A DNA stretch of 64,000 nt from Domibacillus epiphyticus (GCF_001975785.1 NZ_MSFI01000019.1:160762-224761); one strand, 5' to 3'; counted from the first letter of the stretch, positions 8,475 through 17,759 are shown. The notes: generated by a model not told the origin, from the sequence alone. Program-made: numbers and translations.

Positions 8475-8501
8475 AACTGTATTATTTATACTAATACAGT
8501 T
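8475..8501 (+). promoter_or_regulatory. Operator palindrome of the YtrA-type regulator
   Basis: A perfect 10-bp inverted repeat AACTGTATTA / TAATACAGTT with a 7-bp spacer, 31 bp before the GntR-family gene. A plausible -10 (TATACT, 8487-8492) lies inside it, with TTTTCA 18 bp upstream, so repressor binding would occlude RNA polymerase. This fits autoregulation of the operon. The rest of the 298-bp gap (8235-8532) holds the sortase terminator and no recognisable gene. Confidence 0.7.
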
Positions 8502-8532
8502 AGTACGGTTTGCGCAGAAAGGAAGCGGAACA

Positions 8533-8919
8533 ATGTTTACAATTGATACGAGAAGCCGGGTGCCGATTTATGAGCAGCTGACTGAGAAGCTAAAAGAACT
8601 CATTGTGCGGGAAGTCATGAAAGAAGATGAACAGCTGCCGTCGGTCAGGTCTTTGGCGCAGGATTTAACAATAAATCCGAATACCATTCAAAAGGCGTAT
8701 CGGGAGTTGGAGAGAGAAGGATACATTTACTCTATACCAGGCAAGGGAAGCTTTGTTTCACCGGTTAAAAACGAAATAAACAGGGAGCGAATGGAGATGT
8801 TGAAAAAAGAGCTCGAACGCATTGTTGGGGAAATTTTGTTTTTAGGTGTACCGAAAGATGAAGTCATTAAATTGATTGAAACGATGGAGGAACCGGAAAG
8901 GAGCGGTGACGATGATTAA
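8533..8919 (+). CDS. GntR-family regulator, YtrA subfamily
   Basis: A 128-residue protein. The winged-helix GntR DNA-binding domain occupies about 1-75 (SRVPIYEQLTEKLKELI, LPSVRSLAQDLTINPNTIQKAYRELEREG, GKGSFV). A short two-helix C-terminal dimerisation region follows, the hallmark of the YtrA subfamily, which represses adjacent ABC transporter genes in response to cell-envelope antibiotics. The stop codon overlaps the start of the ATPase gene by 8 bp. The perfect palindrome just upstream is the expected operator. Confidence 0.9.
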   Translation: MFTIDTRSRVPIYEQLTEKLKELIVREVMKEDEQLPSVRSLAQDLTINPNTIQKAYRELEREGYIYSIPGKGSFVSPVKNEINRERMEMLKKELERIVGEILFLGVPKDEVIKLIETMEEPERSGDDD

Positions 8920-9811
8920 AGCGGAAAATGTATCAAAGCGATTCGGCCGCTATGAGGCGGTGAAAGGGGTTCATGTTCATGTGAAGAAAGGATCCATTTA
9001 TGGACTGCTCGGTTCAAATGGTGCCGGAAAAACGACACTGTTGAAGATATTATCAGGTATTATTCAGGCTGACCAAGGGGTGCCGGAAATCGAAGGCGAA
9101 TCCATCTTTGAAATGCCCGATGTAAAAAAACGGGTATTATTCATACCTGATCATCCATATTTTTTTCACCAGACGTCGCTATTGCAAATGGCCTCATTTT
9201 ACGAAGCGGTATATGACCAGTGGAATTCGGAGCGGTTTCGTCAATTATATGAACATTTTGCGCTTGATCCAAATGCAAAATTAAGCCGGATGTCTAAAGG
9301 GATGCAGCGGCAGGCCGCCTTTATTTTAACGCTGTCGGCAATGCCGGATGTGCTTATTTTGGATGAGCCGTTTGATGGGCTTGATCCAGTCGTGCGTCAG
9401 CAGGTGAAAAACTTGATTATTCAAGATGTGAGCAGCAGGGAGATGACAGTGATAGTATCTTCACACAACTTGCGGGAAATGGAAGATTTTTGTGATGCGG
9501 TTGGTGTCATGCATAAAGGAAGTGTTTTATATGAACGTGAACTGGAAGAGTTGAAGACAGACATCAGCAAGCTGCAGGTGGCATTTAAAAAATTGCCGGA
9601 TGAGTCGTTTCTTGCCGGGATGGATGTAATCCACCACGAGAAACGAGGCCGGGTTCTGACGTGCATCGTACGCGGAACAGAAGGTGATATTGACCGCTAT
9701 GTCCGTTCCTATGAGCCAGCTATTTATGATGTGCTGCCGCTTACACTGGAAGAGATTTTCACGTATGAAATGGGGAGTGTTGGCTATGAAATCCGGAATC
9801 TTATCGTTTAA
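8912..9811 (+). CDS. ABC transporter ATP-binding protein (YtrB-like)
   Basis: A 299-residue ATPase with Walker A GSNGAGKTT (about 37-45), a signature region LSRMSKGMQRQ, Walker B VLILDEPFDGLDP and H-loop SSHNLREMEDF, then a C-terminal extension of about 90 residues ending in LEEIFTYEM. ATG 8912 is chosen because GGAAAGGAG lies 8 bases upstream; an in-frame ATG at 8876 falls inside the regulator gene without a site. It overlaps the next gene, the permease, by 26 bp. Together with YtrA it forms an envelope-stress-type ABC operon. Confidence 0.9.
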   Translation: MIKAENVSKRFGRYEAVKGVHVHVKKGSIYGLLGSNGAGKTTLLKILSGIIQADQGVPEIEGESIFEMPDVKKRVLFIPDHPYFFHQTSLLQMASFYEAVYDQWNSERFRQLYEHFALDPNAKLSRMSKGMQRQAAFILTLSAMPDVLILDEPFDGLDPVVRQQVKNLIIQDVSSREMTVIVSSHNLREMEDFCDAVGVMHKGSVLYERELEELKTDISKLQVAFKKLPDESFLAGMDVIHHEKRGRVLTCIVRGTEGDIDRYVRSYEPAIYDVLPLTLEEIFTYEMGSVGYEIRNLIV

Positions 9812-11768
9812 TAAAGGGCTGTTCATGCAGCATACACGCTCCATTTTGTGGATTTGTGTGTTCTTTCTTTTATCGCAGATTTTGTTGCTGCCATTAGGGA
9901 TTTTGATAAAGCTGCTAGATGGGCAGATCCTTCAATATTTATTCGAAGAGGAACCGCGGAATATCTTATTCACGATCTCTTATTCTATTCAATATTTATC
10001 GTACATTGTTTTTCCTGTTCTATCGGGAATAATCCTGACAAGTTATATAACAAAAAAAGGTTCTTCTGATTTTGTTCACAGTTTGCCGTTTAAACGGTCG
10101 ACGCTCCTATATCATGTATATTTAGCAGGAACGGCAGCACTTGTATTGCCGATTTTTATCAATGTGGTTATTTTGCTTATTATACGTCCATTCGTGAAAC
10201 CGATCACGTATTCAGCTTTCCAATTGTTCGAGTGGGCAGGTGTATCACTCTTTGTCGTCTTATTTATGTTTTTTGTGACGGTTATGATTGGTTTATTTAT
10301 TGGCCCTCCGCTGCTAAAGGGAATTATGGTATATGGGATTCTCATGCTGCCGGCAGGATTATTGATGATGACATTGGCAAATGCACGTTATTTTATTGAT
10401 GGACTAGCTGCTGAAACCTACACGTCGAAAATTATGGCAGACGGGTTCTTTTTATTCCGGGCTGGCGGATATGAAACACGTCCGTTCAGTGGAATGGAAT
10501 GGGGTGCTTACCTTGCCATTGCGGCAGTTGTTGTGGCTGTTTCGTTTTATGTGTACAAAGTGCGTCCGGCAGAAGCTGGTGACGAAACGATTGTCTTTCC
10601 ATTCTTTCGCTGGGCATTTATTTTCGTATTCACATACGTTTCGATGCTGATCGGCGGGGAGTATTTTGGTCAATTTTTAAGCGGATCAACGGCGTGGATG
10701 ATTGCGGGTTACGTGATCGGTGCCTTAGCAGGATATACATTGCTGCAAATGATCGTTCAGAGATCTTTACGTCTTATATGGCCGTTGAAAGGATTTGCGG
10801 TATATGTACTGTTGCTTTTGTTGATGCTTATTCCTGGAACGTTCATTGCCACTTCATATGAAAAAGCGATACCTGAAGCAAATGAGATTGAAAAAGTGTA
10901 CATTGGTGAAACTGCGGAGCCATTTGAGAACGTTTTTAATGGGGAGGGTTCAGCTAAATTTAAAAAGGTGGATGCCGGGTTTATGAAAGGAGCCAATTCC
11001 ATTGCAGAGGTGCGGGACATTCATTCCAAGTTAATAGATAGAGGCAAGGAAAAGGATTACGATAGCCACACAGTCACGATTACGTACGAGCTTAAAGATG
11101 GAAATCGCATCCAGCGCCAATACAATGTCCCATTTGAAGAGCTAGTAAAGATTACAGAACCGATTAGGAAAAATGTAGAGTTTATTAAAGCATCTAATCC
11201 AGTTTTTTCAATTGCAGATCCTGAGAATATAACGTATATAAGCGGATATGATGGAACTACAGGTATACAGTTGGCTAATGTGGCGGAGAAAAAGACGATT
11301 ACAGCGCTAATGTCAGCTCTTGAAAAAGACGCTCTCACAAGAGAAGCCGATATGTTCAGCCCATATTACTATAATTCAAGCACTCTTGAAATTTGGCTTG
11401 GCAAACAAGGAATGACATTCGTTTCCGCAAATGTGAGTCTTGATGATGAACAGAGCATTCGCGCTATTCGAGATTACATCCCCGGCGCTGAATCATTTGC
11501 ATCTGTAAAAAATGTAGAGAAAGCCTTTGTTGTCACCGCAAAAACAGAAGAACAAAAAGAAGAGCTGATAGATTTTGTTTTCAATGAAGAAGGAGAAGAA
11601 CCGGAATGGGAGGACATGCCGATCCCTTTTAAAGAGATAAAAGGGGAGGGTGAAATTGCGGAGCTCCTTAATCCAGCTGGTTTAACAGAAGAGAGCAGCC
11701 GATTGCTCGTGTTAAAATGGAAATATAGCGGCGGCGTTTCTTTTACTGTAAATGGATTGAAAAAGTGA
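9786..11768 (+). CDS. Large ABC transporter permease with C-terminal extracytoplasmic domain
   Basis: A 660-residue protein. About the first 380 residues contain ten or so hydrophobic helices, including a motif (GSSDFVHSLPFKRSTLLYH) of YtrC/D-like permeases. The last 270 residues are soluble, charged and predicted extracytoplasmic; they resemble the DUF6449-type tail seen on such permeases, an identification made from memory. The start ATG 9786 has GGGGAG 8 bases upstream and lies inside the ATPase gene. The substrate is unknown. By analogy with ytr operons, it may act in cell-wall antibiotic response. Confidence 0.78.
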   Translation: MKSGILSFNKGLFMQHTRSILWICVFFLLSQILLLPLGILIKLLDGQILQYLFEEEPRNILFTISYSIQYLSYIVFPVLSGIILTSYITKKGSSDFVHSLPFKRSTLLYHVYLAGTAALVLPIFINVVILLIIRPFVKPITYSAFQLFEWAGVSLFVVLFMFFVTVMIGLFIGPPLLKGIMVYGILMLPAGLLMMTLANARYFIDGLAAETYTSKIMADGFFLFRAGGYETRPFSGMEWGAYLAIAAVVVAVSFYVYKVRPAEAGDETIVFPFFRWAFIFVFTYVSMLIGGEYFGQFLSGSTAWMIAGYVIGALAGYTLLQMIVQRSLRLIWPLKGFAVYVLLLLLMLIPGTFIATSYEKAIPEANEIEKVYIGETAEPFENVFNGEGSAKFKKVDAGFMKGANSIAEVRDIHSKLIDRGKEKDYDSHTVTITYELKDGNRIQRQYNVPFEELVKITEPIRKNVEFIKASNPVFSIADPENITYISGYDGTTGIQLANVAEKKTITALMSALEKDALTREADMFSPYYYNSSTLEIWLGKQGMTFVSANVSLDDEQSIRAIRDYIPGAESFASVKNVEKAFVVTAKTEEQKEELIDFVFNEEGEEPEWEDMPIPFKEIKGEGEIAELLNPAGLTEESSRLLVLKWKYSGGVSFTVNGLKK

Positions 11769-11771
11769 AAA

Positions 11772-11812
11772 AACAGCTCAAACGTAACCGTGTTTGAGCT
11801 GTTTTTCTTTTA
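11772..11812 (+). terminator. Terminator of the ytr-type operon
   Basis: A 13-bp perfect stem (AAACAGCTCAAAC / GTTTGAGCTGTTT) with a T-run, immediately after the permease stop. Confidence 0.92.
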
Positions 11813-11873
11813 AATAATTCCTTTATTTACTGGATTTACCTGTTATAATAGAAAATGAAAGTGGAGGGGTATG

Positions 11874-12257
11874 ATGTTTACACCGGAACATACTGGAATA
11901 ATGGTAAGCAATATGGATGAATCCATCGCCTTTTATGAGGAAATATTGGGCTTTACACTTCGCGTAAAATCAAAAACGGCCACAAAAGAAATTGCTTTTT
12001 TATCGCATGATCGACTTCCTGGATTTGAAGTTGAACTGCTTCTCGATTTAGACCCAAAACACTCCTACGCAGAACAGGGAATTGTAAATCATCTGGCTTT
12101 CTCAGTAGATGATTATGATCAAGCAATGGCTGAACTGCAACGGAAAGGCATTCCTTTTTTAGCGGATCAGCCAACAATCGGTGAAGGAGGCCGCCGGGCG
12201 ATCAGGTTCGCCGGACCGAATAAAGAAGTACTGCAAATAGTCGAAAAGAAAGATTAA
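11874..12257 (+). CDS. VOC (glyoxalase/bleomycin-resistance) superfamily protein
   Basis: A 127-residue single VOC module: GIMVSNMDESIAFYEEILGF near the start, NHLAFSVDDYDQAM in the middle and GPNKEVLQIVEK at the end, giving the paired beta-alpha-beta-beta-beta units. Metal-ligand-like positions are His (H8 of EHTG), Glu, His (NHLAF) and Glu (KEVLQ). The family includes lyases, dioxygenases and antibiotic-binding proteins; the substrate cannot be told. ATG 11874 fits GGAGGGG better than the adjacent ATG 11871. A TATAAT box at 11844-11849 gives it its own promoter. Confidence 0.85.
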   Translation: MFTPEHTGIMVSNMDESIAFYEEILGFTLRVKSKTATKEIAFLSHDRLPGFEVELLLDLDPKHSYAEQGIVNHLAFSVDDYDQAMAELQRKGIPFLADQPTIGEGGRRAIRFAGPNKEVLQIVEKKD

Positions 12258-12322
12258 GTTGTATACACTAGAAAAATAATAAAGTTTAATTTCTGCCCCG
12301 TTTCAGACTAGTACGTAAGAAT

Positions 12323-12348
12323 GAAGAACCTTTTTCGGGTTCTTTTTT
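12323..12348 (+). terminator. Terminator after the VOC gene
   Basis: The AAGAACC / GGGTTCTT stem with a T-run lies 65 bp after the stop. Confidence 0.85.
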
Positions 12349-12493
12349 ATTGGAGTAATGGTCTTTTTTTCTCTGTTTTCTATTCATTTTTCCGCTATAA
12401 TAGAAAAGGTGCTTTTCCGTTTAAAACGGACAATTGAAAACTCATATGATATGATAAAATCTACGAATTTGGAAGGAAAGAGGACTTTTCAAC

Positions 12494-13873
12494 ATGAAGA
12501 ACGAGAAGACATTTTGGCTGCTTGCCCTGGCTTTTGTCATTTGGCAGCCTGTTATAGATGTGCTCACTAGCGCGTCATTGCTTCTATTAAATGTGAACTT
12601 GACAGTCGGAGTTATTGCCCGCGTGCTGTTTATGGCCGCTTTAGTGGTAATGCTTTTACTGATGGCCCGCAGAAACCGTCTCGCAAGAAGATACACCTTG
12701 TATTTAATCGGTCTGGCGATCCTAATTATCGTGAATTTGGCCTTAAATATGAACATAAAGGACCCATATTATTTAGCCAGTGAATTAAAGTATTTTAATA
12801 AAGTCGTCTATTTTCCAATTATGTTTGTCGGTTTTAGCGTGCTGTACCTTTATTTGAAAAGAGAAAACGAACCATACAAAGAAAAAACAACCACGTATTT
12901 TCTTTACTCCTCACTCATTATTAGTGCCGTTTTCATCGTGTCATTCATAACTGGAACCAGCATGGCGAACTATTCCCATACCAAAATTGGATTTTCAGGA
13001 TGGTTTTTTGCCGGCAATGAAATCGGAGCCATTATGGCGATTATTTTGCCAATTACGGCTGTATATGCAATCGAACGTACAGAGCGTTTAAAGGAATGGC
13101 GACACTGGATTCCATTTATCCTTCTGGCGTTTTCAATGCAGTTTCTTGGAACAAAAGTGGGCTATGGCGGGGTTGTCGTTGTATTAATTGCAGCTTTTTT
13201 ATCGACGCTCATTCTGTATTTCACGAAAAACCGCTCAGAAAAAATGCGTTCAAACATGCTCATTTCTCTTATTTTAACAGCGGTACTGGCTGTGGCGACA
13301 CCATTCACACCTATTTTCCACAATATGTTCGCGCATTTAAGCTTGTTGAACATAGATTTTTCGAATGAAGATGAAACGATCGATCCGGAAACGGGTGAAG
13401 AAGTGAACCCTGCGGATGAAGATTCTGAAATTACGGATGAGCAGATTCAAAACCTTGTTTTTAGCAGCCGGGAAAAATATTTAGCAGAAATGAAAAATGA
13501 GTTTGCGGATGCCCCAATCGAACAGAAATTGTTTGGGATGGGTTTTGCCGGGAATTATGAAGAGCCGGAGCCTGGGAAAGGTCCACGAATGATCGAAATG
13601 GACTTCTTTGACCTCTTTTTCTCCCTTGGGATTGTCGGGTTTCTTTATTTGATATCTGTTCCGCTTTACTATGTTGTTAAATTCATTATTCACTTCGTTC
13701 GTAATATTAAAGATACGTTTACACCAGTCAATGTCATGTACGGTGTATCCTTTATTCTCGGAATCGGTATTGCAGCAACAGCCGGCCACGTCTTAACAGC
13801 ACCAGCTGTCTCTATTTACGTGGCAGTTGTCATGGCAATGCTTATGGTACGTGAAGGGATTATAAAAGAATAA
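12494..13873 (+). CDS. O-antigen ligase-like polysaccharide polymerase/ligase
   Basis: A 459-residue integral membrane protein with about 10-12 hydrophobic helices and one long hydrophilic loop (about 280-365, acidic) near the C-terminal third, the layout of the Wzy/WaaL O-antigen ligase superfamily. Characteristic pieces are GWFFAGNEIGAIMAIILP and FLGTKVGYGGVVVV. In Gram-positive bacteria such proteins polymerise or attach surface polysaccharides. No glycosyltransferases lie beside it, so the glycan is unknown. AAGGAAAGAGG precedes the start. The gene is monocistronic, with its own terminator. Confidence 0.72.
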   Translation: MKNEKTFWLLALAFVIWQPVIDVLTSASLLLLNVNLTVGVIARVLFMAALVVMLLLMARRNRLARRYTLYLIGLAILIIVNLALNMNIKDPYYLASELKYFNKVVYFPIMFVGFSVLYLYLKRENEPYKEKTTTYFLYSSLIISAVFIVSFITGTSMANYSHTKIGFSGWFFAGNEIGAIMAIILPITAVYAIERTERLKEWRHWIPFILLAFSMQFLGTKVGYGGVVVVLIAAFLSTLILYFTKNRSEKMRSNMLISLILTAVLAVATPFTPIFHNMFAHLSLLNIDFSNEDETIDPETGEEVNPADEDSEITDEQIQNLVFSSREKYLAEMKNEFADAPIEQKLFGMGFAGNYEEPEPGKGPRMIEMDFFDLFFSLGIVGFLYLISVPLYYVVKFIIHFVRNIKDTFTPVNVMYGVSFILGIGIAATAGHVLTAPAVSIYVAVVMAMLMVREGIIKE

Positions 13874-13879
13874 TTGAAG

Positions 13880-13908
13880 CCGCTCTGCAGATTGCAGGGC
13901 GGTTTTTT
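13880..13908 (+). terminator. Terminator after the ligase-like gene
   Basis: CCGCTCTGCA / TGCAGGGCGG stem with a GAT loop and a TTTTTT run. Confidence 0.9.
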
Positions 13909-14033
13909 GTGTTTTTTCTCTATTTATGAAGCTATTGTAAGAGTTATTTTAAAGTTTGTTCATTTTATTGTTTTTTACATTTATCTGGAATATGCTTTTG
14001 GTGTGTAACCACTTTTCTGGAGGAGGAATTTTT

Positions 14034-16163
14034 ATGAAAAAAAATTGGTTTAAGTTTATCGCAGCTGCTGCAACAGCGGCAATAAGCTTTTTATCGGCAA
14101 CCGCTTCTGCTTCATCATCGTTTACAGATGTACCTGCTCAATATGCAGACGCTGTGCAGTACCTAGTGGACCAGCAAATTACCTCTGGCGTTAAAACGGG
14201 CACGTTTGGTACGGCAATGCCAATTACACGTCTAGATGCAGCGATTCAACTTGCAAAAGCACTTGGGCTTCAACCTGAAGATACATATAAAGATGCTGGT
14301 TTTATTGATGTTCCAAAACGGGGTCAGTGGGCTGTTAATGCGCTTGCTGCAGCAAAAGTAACAGAAGGAAAAAAGGATAACTATTTTGGTGCATATGACT
14401 ATATTACACGGGGGGAAGCAATCAAATGGCTTGTTTCTGCGTATGAACTTCCTGTGGATGTAAAGGTAAAAGAGACCGTTTTTACAGATGTAAATGAACG
14501 GTGGGCGCCATACGTCGATGCCCTTGTGAAGGCTGGTTTAACAGACGGGAAAACACACGGCAAATTTGGTGCTGCAGATAGGTTAATCCGCGGGGAGTGG
14601 GCACTATTTTTACATCGTGGTACTCATCTTCCGTCAACATTTGAACTTTCTGTCATCCACACGAATGATACGCATGCGCACATTGAGAACGTGGCACGTA
14701 AAGCGACAGTTGTCAAAGAACTTCGTGAGCAACATCCCTCTTCTTTATTACTCGATGCAGGGGATGTTTTCTCCGGTACACTTTACTTCAATGAGTATAA
14801 AGGACAGGCCGACCTGGAATTCATGAATTTGCTTGGCTATGACGCGATGACATTTGGAAATCATGAATTTGATCTCGGTACAGAATCCCTTGCATCGTTT
14901 ATTAAAAACGCAAAATTTCCGTTTGTTTCGGCGAATATAAATGCTTCAGCGGATAAAAATTTAACATCGCTAATGAATGAAACCGTCACAGACAAGCCGG
15001 CAGAGGGGAAGATCTATAACGGAATCATTAAAGAAGCAGGAGGAGAAAAAGTTGGTATTTTCGGTTTAACAACGGCGGAAACCAAAACGATTTCGTCACC
15101 GGGCGATCAAGTCGTGTTTGAAGATTATGTTGCGGAAGCAGAAAAAGCCGTCTCCTCATTTCAAGCAGCAGGTGTAAATAAAATTATTGCCCTAACCCAT
15201 ATCGGTTTCCAAGATGGCGGCGGCGACAACGATGTCACGCTCGCAAAAGAAGTAGAAGGAATTGATGTGATTGTCGGCGGTCACTCCCATGACCAATTAA
15301 AGGATCCATACATTGACGAGACGGGTAGAGAAGCAACCGTTATTGTACAAGCAAACGAGTATAATAAATTCGTCGGTATACTGGAAGTTGTATTTGATGA
15401 AACAGGTGCTGTTACCGAATACGCCGGGGAATTAATCGAGGTAGATGCGAAAAATGAAGACAAGAGCTATGTATATGAAGAAGATGCTTCGGTGAAAAAG
15501 ATTCTTGCAGAAAAATACACGCCGGCCATTAAAGGCATAAAAGCACAAGTTGTCGGTTCAACGTCTGTTGCGCTTGATGGTGAGCGTGCCAATGTACGGA
15601 CGAGAGAAACAAATCTCGGAAACTTGATGACAGATAGCATGCTTACAAAGGCAAAGTCAATTGATGCTGACACTGTCATCGCCATGCAGAATGGGGGCGG
15701 TATCCGCGCGTCAATCGATCAAGGAGATATTACGATGGAAGAAGTATTGACCGTAATGCCATTTGGAAATGCTTTGGCGATTATGGATTTAACGGGTGCT
15801 GAAATTAAAGCAGCGCTTGAACATAGTGTCAGTATGGCACCGGAGGCATCGGGCGGATTCATGCAAGTATCGGGATTGAAATTTACCTATGATTCATCCA
15901 AGCCAGCTGGTGACCGTGTAACAGCTGTGGAAGTATATGAAAATGGCGCGTTTGCTCCGCTGGATCCAGCGAAAACATATGCTGTTGCAACAAATACGTT
16001 TACAGCGAAAGGCGGAGACGGGTACACGATGTTTAAAACCGCGTATGACTCTGGCCGTGTAAGTGAACCAGGCTTTGCAGACTGGGAAATATTCACTGAT
16101 TATGTGAAAGCAAATCCGGGTGCTGAACCGAAAGTGGAAGGACGCATTACAAAACAGCAGTAA
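14034..16163 (+). CDS. SLH-domain 5'-nucleotidase / 2',3'-cyclic phosphodiesterase
   Basis: A 709-residue surface enzyme. A signal peptide (about 1-27) is followed by three SLH modules (about 28-88, 90-150, 155-205; FTDVP, FIDVPKRGQWA, FTDVNERWAPYV). A metallophosphatase domain follows (about 210-440) with the metal motifs DTHAH, DAGDVFSGT, GNHEFD, LTHIG and GGHSHD. The 5'-nucleotidase C-terminal domain (about 490-695) carries NGGGIR and GGDGY. SLH modules bind pyruvylated secondary wall polymer, so this is an S-layer-associated phosphate/nucleotide scavenger. The start at ATG 14034 follows GGAGGAGG and begins the signal peptide. The secA2-slaP pair at 59.4-62.7 kb could export it. Confidence 0.9.
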   Translation: MKKNWFKFIAAAATAAISFLSATASASSSFTDVPAQYADAVQYLVDQQITSGVKTGTFGTAMPITRLDAAIQLAKALGLQPEDTYKDAGFIDVPKRGQWAVNALAAAKVTEGKKDNYFGAYDYITRGEAIKWLVSAYELPVDVKVKETVFTDVNERWAPYVDALVKAGLTDGKTHGKFGAADRLIRGEWALFLHRGTHLPSTFELSVIHTNDTHAHIENVARKATVVKELREQHPSSLLLDAGDVFSGTLYFNEYKGQADLEFMNLLGYDAMTFGNHEFDLGTESLASFIKNAKFPFVSANINASADKNLTSLMNETVTDKPAEGKIYNGIIKEAGGEKVGIFGLTTAETKTISSPGDQVVFEDYVAEAEKAVSSFQAAGVNKIIALTHIGFQDGGGDNDVTLAKEVEGIDVIVGGHSHDQLKDPYIDETGREATVIVQANEYNKFVGILEVVFDETGAVTEYAGELIEVDAKNEDKSYVYEEDASVKKILAEKYTPAIKGIKAQVVGSTSVALDGERANVRTRETNLGNLMTDSMLTKAKSIDADTVIAMQNGGGIRASIDQGDITMEEVLTVMPFGNALAIMDLTGAEIKAALEHSVSMAPEASGGFMQVSGLKFTYDSSKPAGDRVTAVEVYENGAFAPLDPAKTYAVATNTFTAKGGDGYTMFKTAYDSGRVSEPGFADWEIFTDYVKANPGAEPKVEGRITKQQ

Positions 16164-16179
16164 AAGAAACGTAATAGCT

Positions 16180-16219
16180 GTCAGCCTTTTCGTGTGAGGA
16201 TGAAGAGGCTGACTTTTTT
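16180..16219 (+). terminator. Terminator after the SLH nucleotidase
   Basis: GTCAGCCT (16180-16187) pairs with AGGCTGAC (16206-16213), followed by TTTTT. Confidence 0.85.
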
Positions 16220-16280
16220 ATTTTCGTTAATTCCGGTTCAGAATCATATGATATATAAAACAAAACCGGGGAGGGAGAAA

Positions 16281-16763
16281 ATGAAACATGTGTTATTGGT
16301 TTTGCTTGCTGCGGGTATAATTTATATTTTCTCGTCACAAACGTATGAGCAGCAATCTATCATTCCTATTCTTCGCATTGTGCTGCCAGGTGAACCGCTA
16401 AAAGAGCTCCTGTCTAATTTGGAACTTACATACTGGGGACGGGTGATCTCAGTGGAAACGAGAGGATATTATTATTTTCTGGAGTTTCTTATTCGAAAGT
16501 TTGCCCACCTTTTCTTGTTTGGTGTACTGGCTGTATCGTTAACATGCCTGCTCACGACGGCACGGCTCCGTTTTATCACGGCGGCATTCATCGCGCTCAT
16601 CTTGACAGCTCTTTATGCAGCTTTTGATGAATATCATCAATGGCAGACTGGCGGACGGACTCCGCTTATAAACGATGTAATGCTGGATGTAGCTGGTGCT
16701 ATGATTGCACTTGTCCTATTCACTCCATTTTATTGCAGGCTGCGGAAACAATGGAGAAGTTAA
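16281..16763 (+). CDS. VanZ-like membrane protein
   Basis: A 160-residue protein with four hydrophobic helices and the VanZ-family signature FAHLFLFGVLA ... AAFDEYHQW ... RTPLINDVMLDVAGA. VanZ confers low-level teicoplanin resistance in enterococci; bacillary homologues are mostly uncharacterised envelope proteins. ATG 16281 sits right after GGGGAGGGAGAAA; a longer frame from 16194 overlaps the upstream terminator and has no such site. Its stop codon abuts the stop of the convergent coat-like gene (16763 against 16764) with no terminator between, so the two transcripts must overlap. Confidence 0.85.
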   Translation: MKHVLLVLLAAGIIYIFSSQTYEQQSIIPILRIVLPGEPLKELLSNLELTYWGRVISVETRGYYYFLEFLIRKFAHLFLFGVLAVSLTCLLTTARLRFITAAFIALILTALYAAFDEYHQWQTGGRTPLINDVMLDVAGAMIALVLFTPFYCRLRKQWRS

Positions 16764-17690
16764 TTAAATGACGATGATATAGATTGATTCAAAAGGAATG
16801 GTTAGTTTCTTCTTGTTTGGCATACAAAGCAGCAGTGAATCTTTCGTAACCTCTTCAACAGTACCCTGGACTACATTGTCTAGAAGTTTGATCTTTACTT
16901 TTTTATCTAATAGATCCAAGAAAAAAATAGACAGCGTCATTTTGAAGAAGATATGAAGCAGCTCGGGAGAAGAAGCCACTGTTTCCCCAAAGTTAAATGT
17001 AAGTGATCTTCTGAGGCAGGGATCAATATCGATCAATTCTGGTTCGTTAACAGGCTGGACAAAACGGCTGCGAAGTTTAATGGAAGCGACCTTTGAAAAT
17101 GGAATAATAATTTCCAATTCTCTTTTTCTTAAAAGAACAAAATCACGTCCAACGATGTGAACACGTCCTGTGAGGGATTTTCTTTTTTGAACTTTCTTCT
17201 TTTTAATCACTAGTTTGCTGCTTTTAAGGGGAGTACGCACATTCCTAGCCTTCATTCTCTTGTTATATACCAGTTTTCGCCGATTTGATCTTTTCTTTCT
17301 TTTTCTTTTCTTTTTTTCTGAACTCCCTGAAGTAGTATATGAGTCGTTAAAAAGCGTTTTATCGTTTATTTTTGACTGAGCAGCCTCTTTGTCTTTGTAT
17401 GTTATGAACACTTCCACCCATTGATTTATTAAACCTTCAAAAGATTCTGCTCGTCCTTCAGCGGGACGCTCATTTGATAAAGCTAAATTCAGCAGAAGCA
17501 CATTCGCAGCTTCAATCTTTTCTTCAAGATCTTGAAGCGCTTCTTCTGGGAGACAAGAAGAAGGAGAGGGGAATTTCTGGGTTTCCAGCTGTTTCGGACA
17601 ACAATTTTCCGGGGAGCAAAAATCATCAGCTATACCTGGAGGGACAAACTCTGGACAACAAAAATCAGCGGATTTGCGTTTTTTCTTCAC
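16764..17690 (-). CDS. CotB-like spore coat protein with two Sm-like modules (mnx-associated)
   Basis: A 308-residue basic protein starting at GTG. The N-terminus is rich in Cys-Pro pairs (FCCPE, FCSPENCCP). A helical segment (about 45-100) and a strongly basic linker (about 125-180, KKKRKRKKR) follow. Two beta-rich modules come next, GRVHIVGRDFVLLRK...IIPFSKVASI and GTVEEVTKDSLLLC...IPFESIYII, the G-x-V/I...I-P-F...I pattern of CotB-type Sm-like repeats. It is paralogous to the protein at 23208-23972; both share NFGETV between the modules. A sigma-K-like promoter lies upstream. Probably a spore surface component; no enzymatic motif was seen. Confidence 0.65.
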   Translation of the reverse strand: MKKKRKSADFCCPEFVPPGIADDFCSPENCCPKQLETQKFPSPSSCLPEEALQDLEEKIEAANVLLLNLALSNERPAEGRAESFEGLINQWVEVFITYKDKEAAQSKINDKTLFNDSYTTSGSSEKKKRKRKKRSNRRKLVYNKRMKARNVRTPLKSSKLVIKKKKVQKRKSLTGRVHIVGRDFVLLRKRELEIIIPFSKVASIKLRSRFVQPVNEPELIDIDPCLRRSLTFNFGETVASSPELLHIFFKMTLSIFFLDLLDKKVKIKLLDNVVQGTVEEVTKDSLLLCMPNKKKLTIPFESIYIIVI

Positions 17691-17731
17691 TCTTTATTCC
17701 GTCCTTTCTCATTTTAAGCGATACCTATTAG

Positions 17732-17759
17732 TATTTTATGTGACAGGCTCGCTGGTGGT
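17732..17759 (-). promoter_or_regulatory. Sigma-K-like promoter of the CotB-like gene
   Basis: On the minus strand CATAAAATA (17740-17732) matches the sigma-K -10 consensus CATAnnnTA exactly, with an AC (17759-17758) 17 bp upstream. It lies about 40 bp before the GTG start. Mother-cell expression late in sporulation is predicted. The rest of the 282-bp divergent gap (17691-17972) also contains CATACATA at 17846-17853 on the plus strand, a possible mother-cell -10 for the next gene, without a convincing -35. Confidence 0.55.

Noticed and set aside
13956..14033. Longer N-terminus for the SLH nucleotidase
   Set aside because: The extension has no ribosome binding site of its own and would bury the signal peptide; GGAGGAGG sits directly before ATG 14034.
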